Assembly: GCA_038207585.1 (NCBI GenBank)
Contig: JBBQZP010000057.1
Location: 1 to 13,630, forward strand
From: JBBQZP01 sp038207585
GTDB taxonomy: Bacteria; Pseudomonadota; Alphaproteobacteria; Rhodobacterales; Rhodobacteraceae
Length of the DNA: 13,630 bases
Reading direction: 5' to 3'
Notes under the pieces: generated by a model
The model's input: the letters and a program-made list of their open reading frames with translations, nothing else
The model's database searches: none
Told to the model about the DNA's origin: nothing
Program-made: the position numbers and the translations under genes
In this document: piece by piece, positions 12,820 through 13,630 of the stretch
How the letters are laid out: each line of letters begins with the position of its first letter
Position numbering within the stretch: position 1 is the first letter of the stretch

Positions 12820-13630
12820 TCAGGACAGGTCGATGTCACCCAAGGGGGGAAAGACCGTGTCGGGTATCACCCCGGCGCTGGTCAAGGCCTGCGTGGCCTG
12901 CGCGATAACGGCTTCCTCATCGGTTGGGATGACCAGCACGTCAACGGCTGAATGGGCCATTGCGATCCGGGTTGCGTTTTGGGCGTTCGCGGCTGCATCT
13001 ATCGCCACCCCCATCCAGTGCAGCCGATCACAGATCCGGCTGCGCACCAGTTCGGAATTCTCACCGATCCCAGCGGTGAACACGATGGCATCAAGCCCGG
13101 CATTGGCGGCGGCAAGGGCTGCCAGTTCGCAGGCGGCACGGTAGCAGAAAAGATCAATCGCCTCTTGGGCTTGAGGGGCATTGCTGGCTTGCAACACGGC
13201 CATGTCGGGGCTGATGCCCGATACACCCAACAGGCCTGACTGCTGGTAAAGCAGGGTAGAGATGGCGTCGGCGGTCAGACCCTTTTCCGCCATCAGATAC
13301 AGCACAACGCCGGGATCCAGCGCCCCACATCTGCTGCCCATCATCAGCCCGTCCAGTGCTGTGAAGCCCATGGTGGTAGCCACGCTGCGCCGGTCTTTCA
13401 GGGCGCACATGCTGGCGCCATTGCCCAAGTGCGCGACGATCACGCTTCCATCTGCCTTGTCGCCAAGATGATCAGGCAAGGTGTTGGCAATATAGTCATA
13501 GGACAACCCGTGAAAGCCGTAGCGAAGGATGCCTTGATCGGACAGGGTGCGGGGCAAGGCGAAAAGCTGTGCGAGCCTGCCTTGGGTGCGATGAAAGCTG
13601 GTGTCAAAGCAGGCGATCTGCGCCATGTCG
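12820..13630 (-). CDS. ackA: acetate kinase, 5' end outside the window
   Basis: The enzyme interconverts acetyl phosphate plus ADP with acetate plus ATP. The visible 269 residues are the C-terminal two thirds of a normal protein of about 390 aa; the frame is still open at the right edge, and the ATG at 13626 is an internal Met. Family signatures in order are ACFDTSFHRT, YGFHGLSYDYI, IVAHLGNGAS, TALDGLMMGSRCGALDPG, FTAGIGENS and VIPTDEEAVIA. The nucleotide- and acetate-binding residues in these blocks look intact. The protein runs about 20 residues past the usual end. A phosphotransacetylase or phosphoketolase gene could lie upstream outside the window; that is a guess. Confidence 0.94.
   Translation of the reverse strand, partial: DMAQIACFDTSFHRTQGRLAQLFALPRTLSDQGILRYGFHGLSYDYIANTLPDHLGDKADGSVIVAHLGNGASMCALKDRRSVATTMGFTALDGLMMGSRCGALDPGVVLYLMAEKGLTADAISTLLYQQSGLLGVSGISPDMAVLQASNAPQAQEAIDLFCYRAACELAALAAANAGLDAIVFTAGIGENSELVRSRICDRLHWMGVAIDAAANAQNATRIAMAHSAVDVLVIPTDEEAVIAQATQALTSAGVIPDTVFPPLGDIDLS

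Overview
The window reads as part of an alphaproteobacterial genome, most likely Rhodobacteraceae (roseobacter-type). It is GC-rich by eye, with codons ending mostly in G or C. It carries small families common in that group (DUF3309, DUF3775) next to a FixJ-like LuxR regulator. Genus cannot be fixed from the sequence. No rRNA, tRNA or CRISPR array was seen.

Layout. (1) Positions 1-1400 look like the worn edge of an accessory region: the C-terminal part of a DUF932 phage/plasmid-type protein cut by the window edge, then a stretch with no intact gene, a probable ISL3-type transposase remnant, and a frameshifted BON-domain gene. (2) Positions 1587-4190 hold a stand-alone LuxR-type regulator, a medium-chain NADPH oxidoreductase ending in a perfect 13-bp hairpin, and a DUF3775 protein. 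Two gene remnants lie here: a possible peroxiredoxin C-terminus on the minus strand and the C-terminal tail of a second oxidoreductase paralogue. (3) Positions 4167-7313 hold an alpha/beta hydrolase fused to a polytopic membrane domain, a conserved 78-aa protein, a Crp/Fnr-family regulator, a 54-aa DUF3309 membrane protein and a 62-aa helical protein. (4) Positions 7439-12167 are a compact minus-strand arginine deiminase operon: a YfcC-type transporter, arcA, arcB and arcC, with a 4-nt overlap and gaps of 10 and 1 nt. (5) Positions 12305-13630 hold a DUF4440/NTF2-like protein and an acetate kinase cut by the right edge.

How it fits together. The arginine deiminase pathway (arginine to citrulline to carbamoyl phosphate to ATP) and acetate kinase (acetyl phosphate to ATP) both make ATP without respiration. 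With a Crp/Fnr regulator and several small stress-type proteins nearby, the segment looks like a low-oxygen or energy-stress locus; this is inference from gene content. The most useful unexplained signal is a 15-bp sequence containing an FNR-like dyad (TGAT-N4-ATCA). It occurs twice, at nearly the same distance upstream of the DUF3775 gene and of the Crp/Fnr gene. No such dyad was found upstream of the arc operon. I did not find a clear new multi-gene system; the window is mainly recognisable metabolism plus an unusually high load of decayed gene ends.
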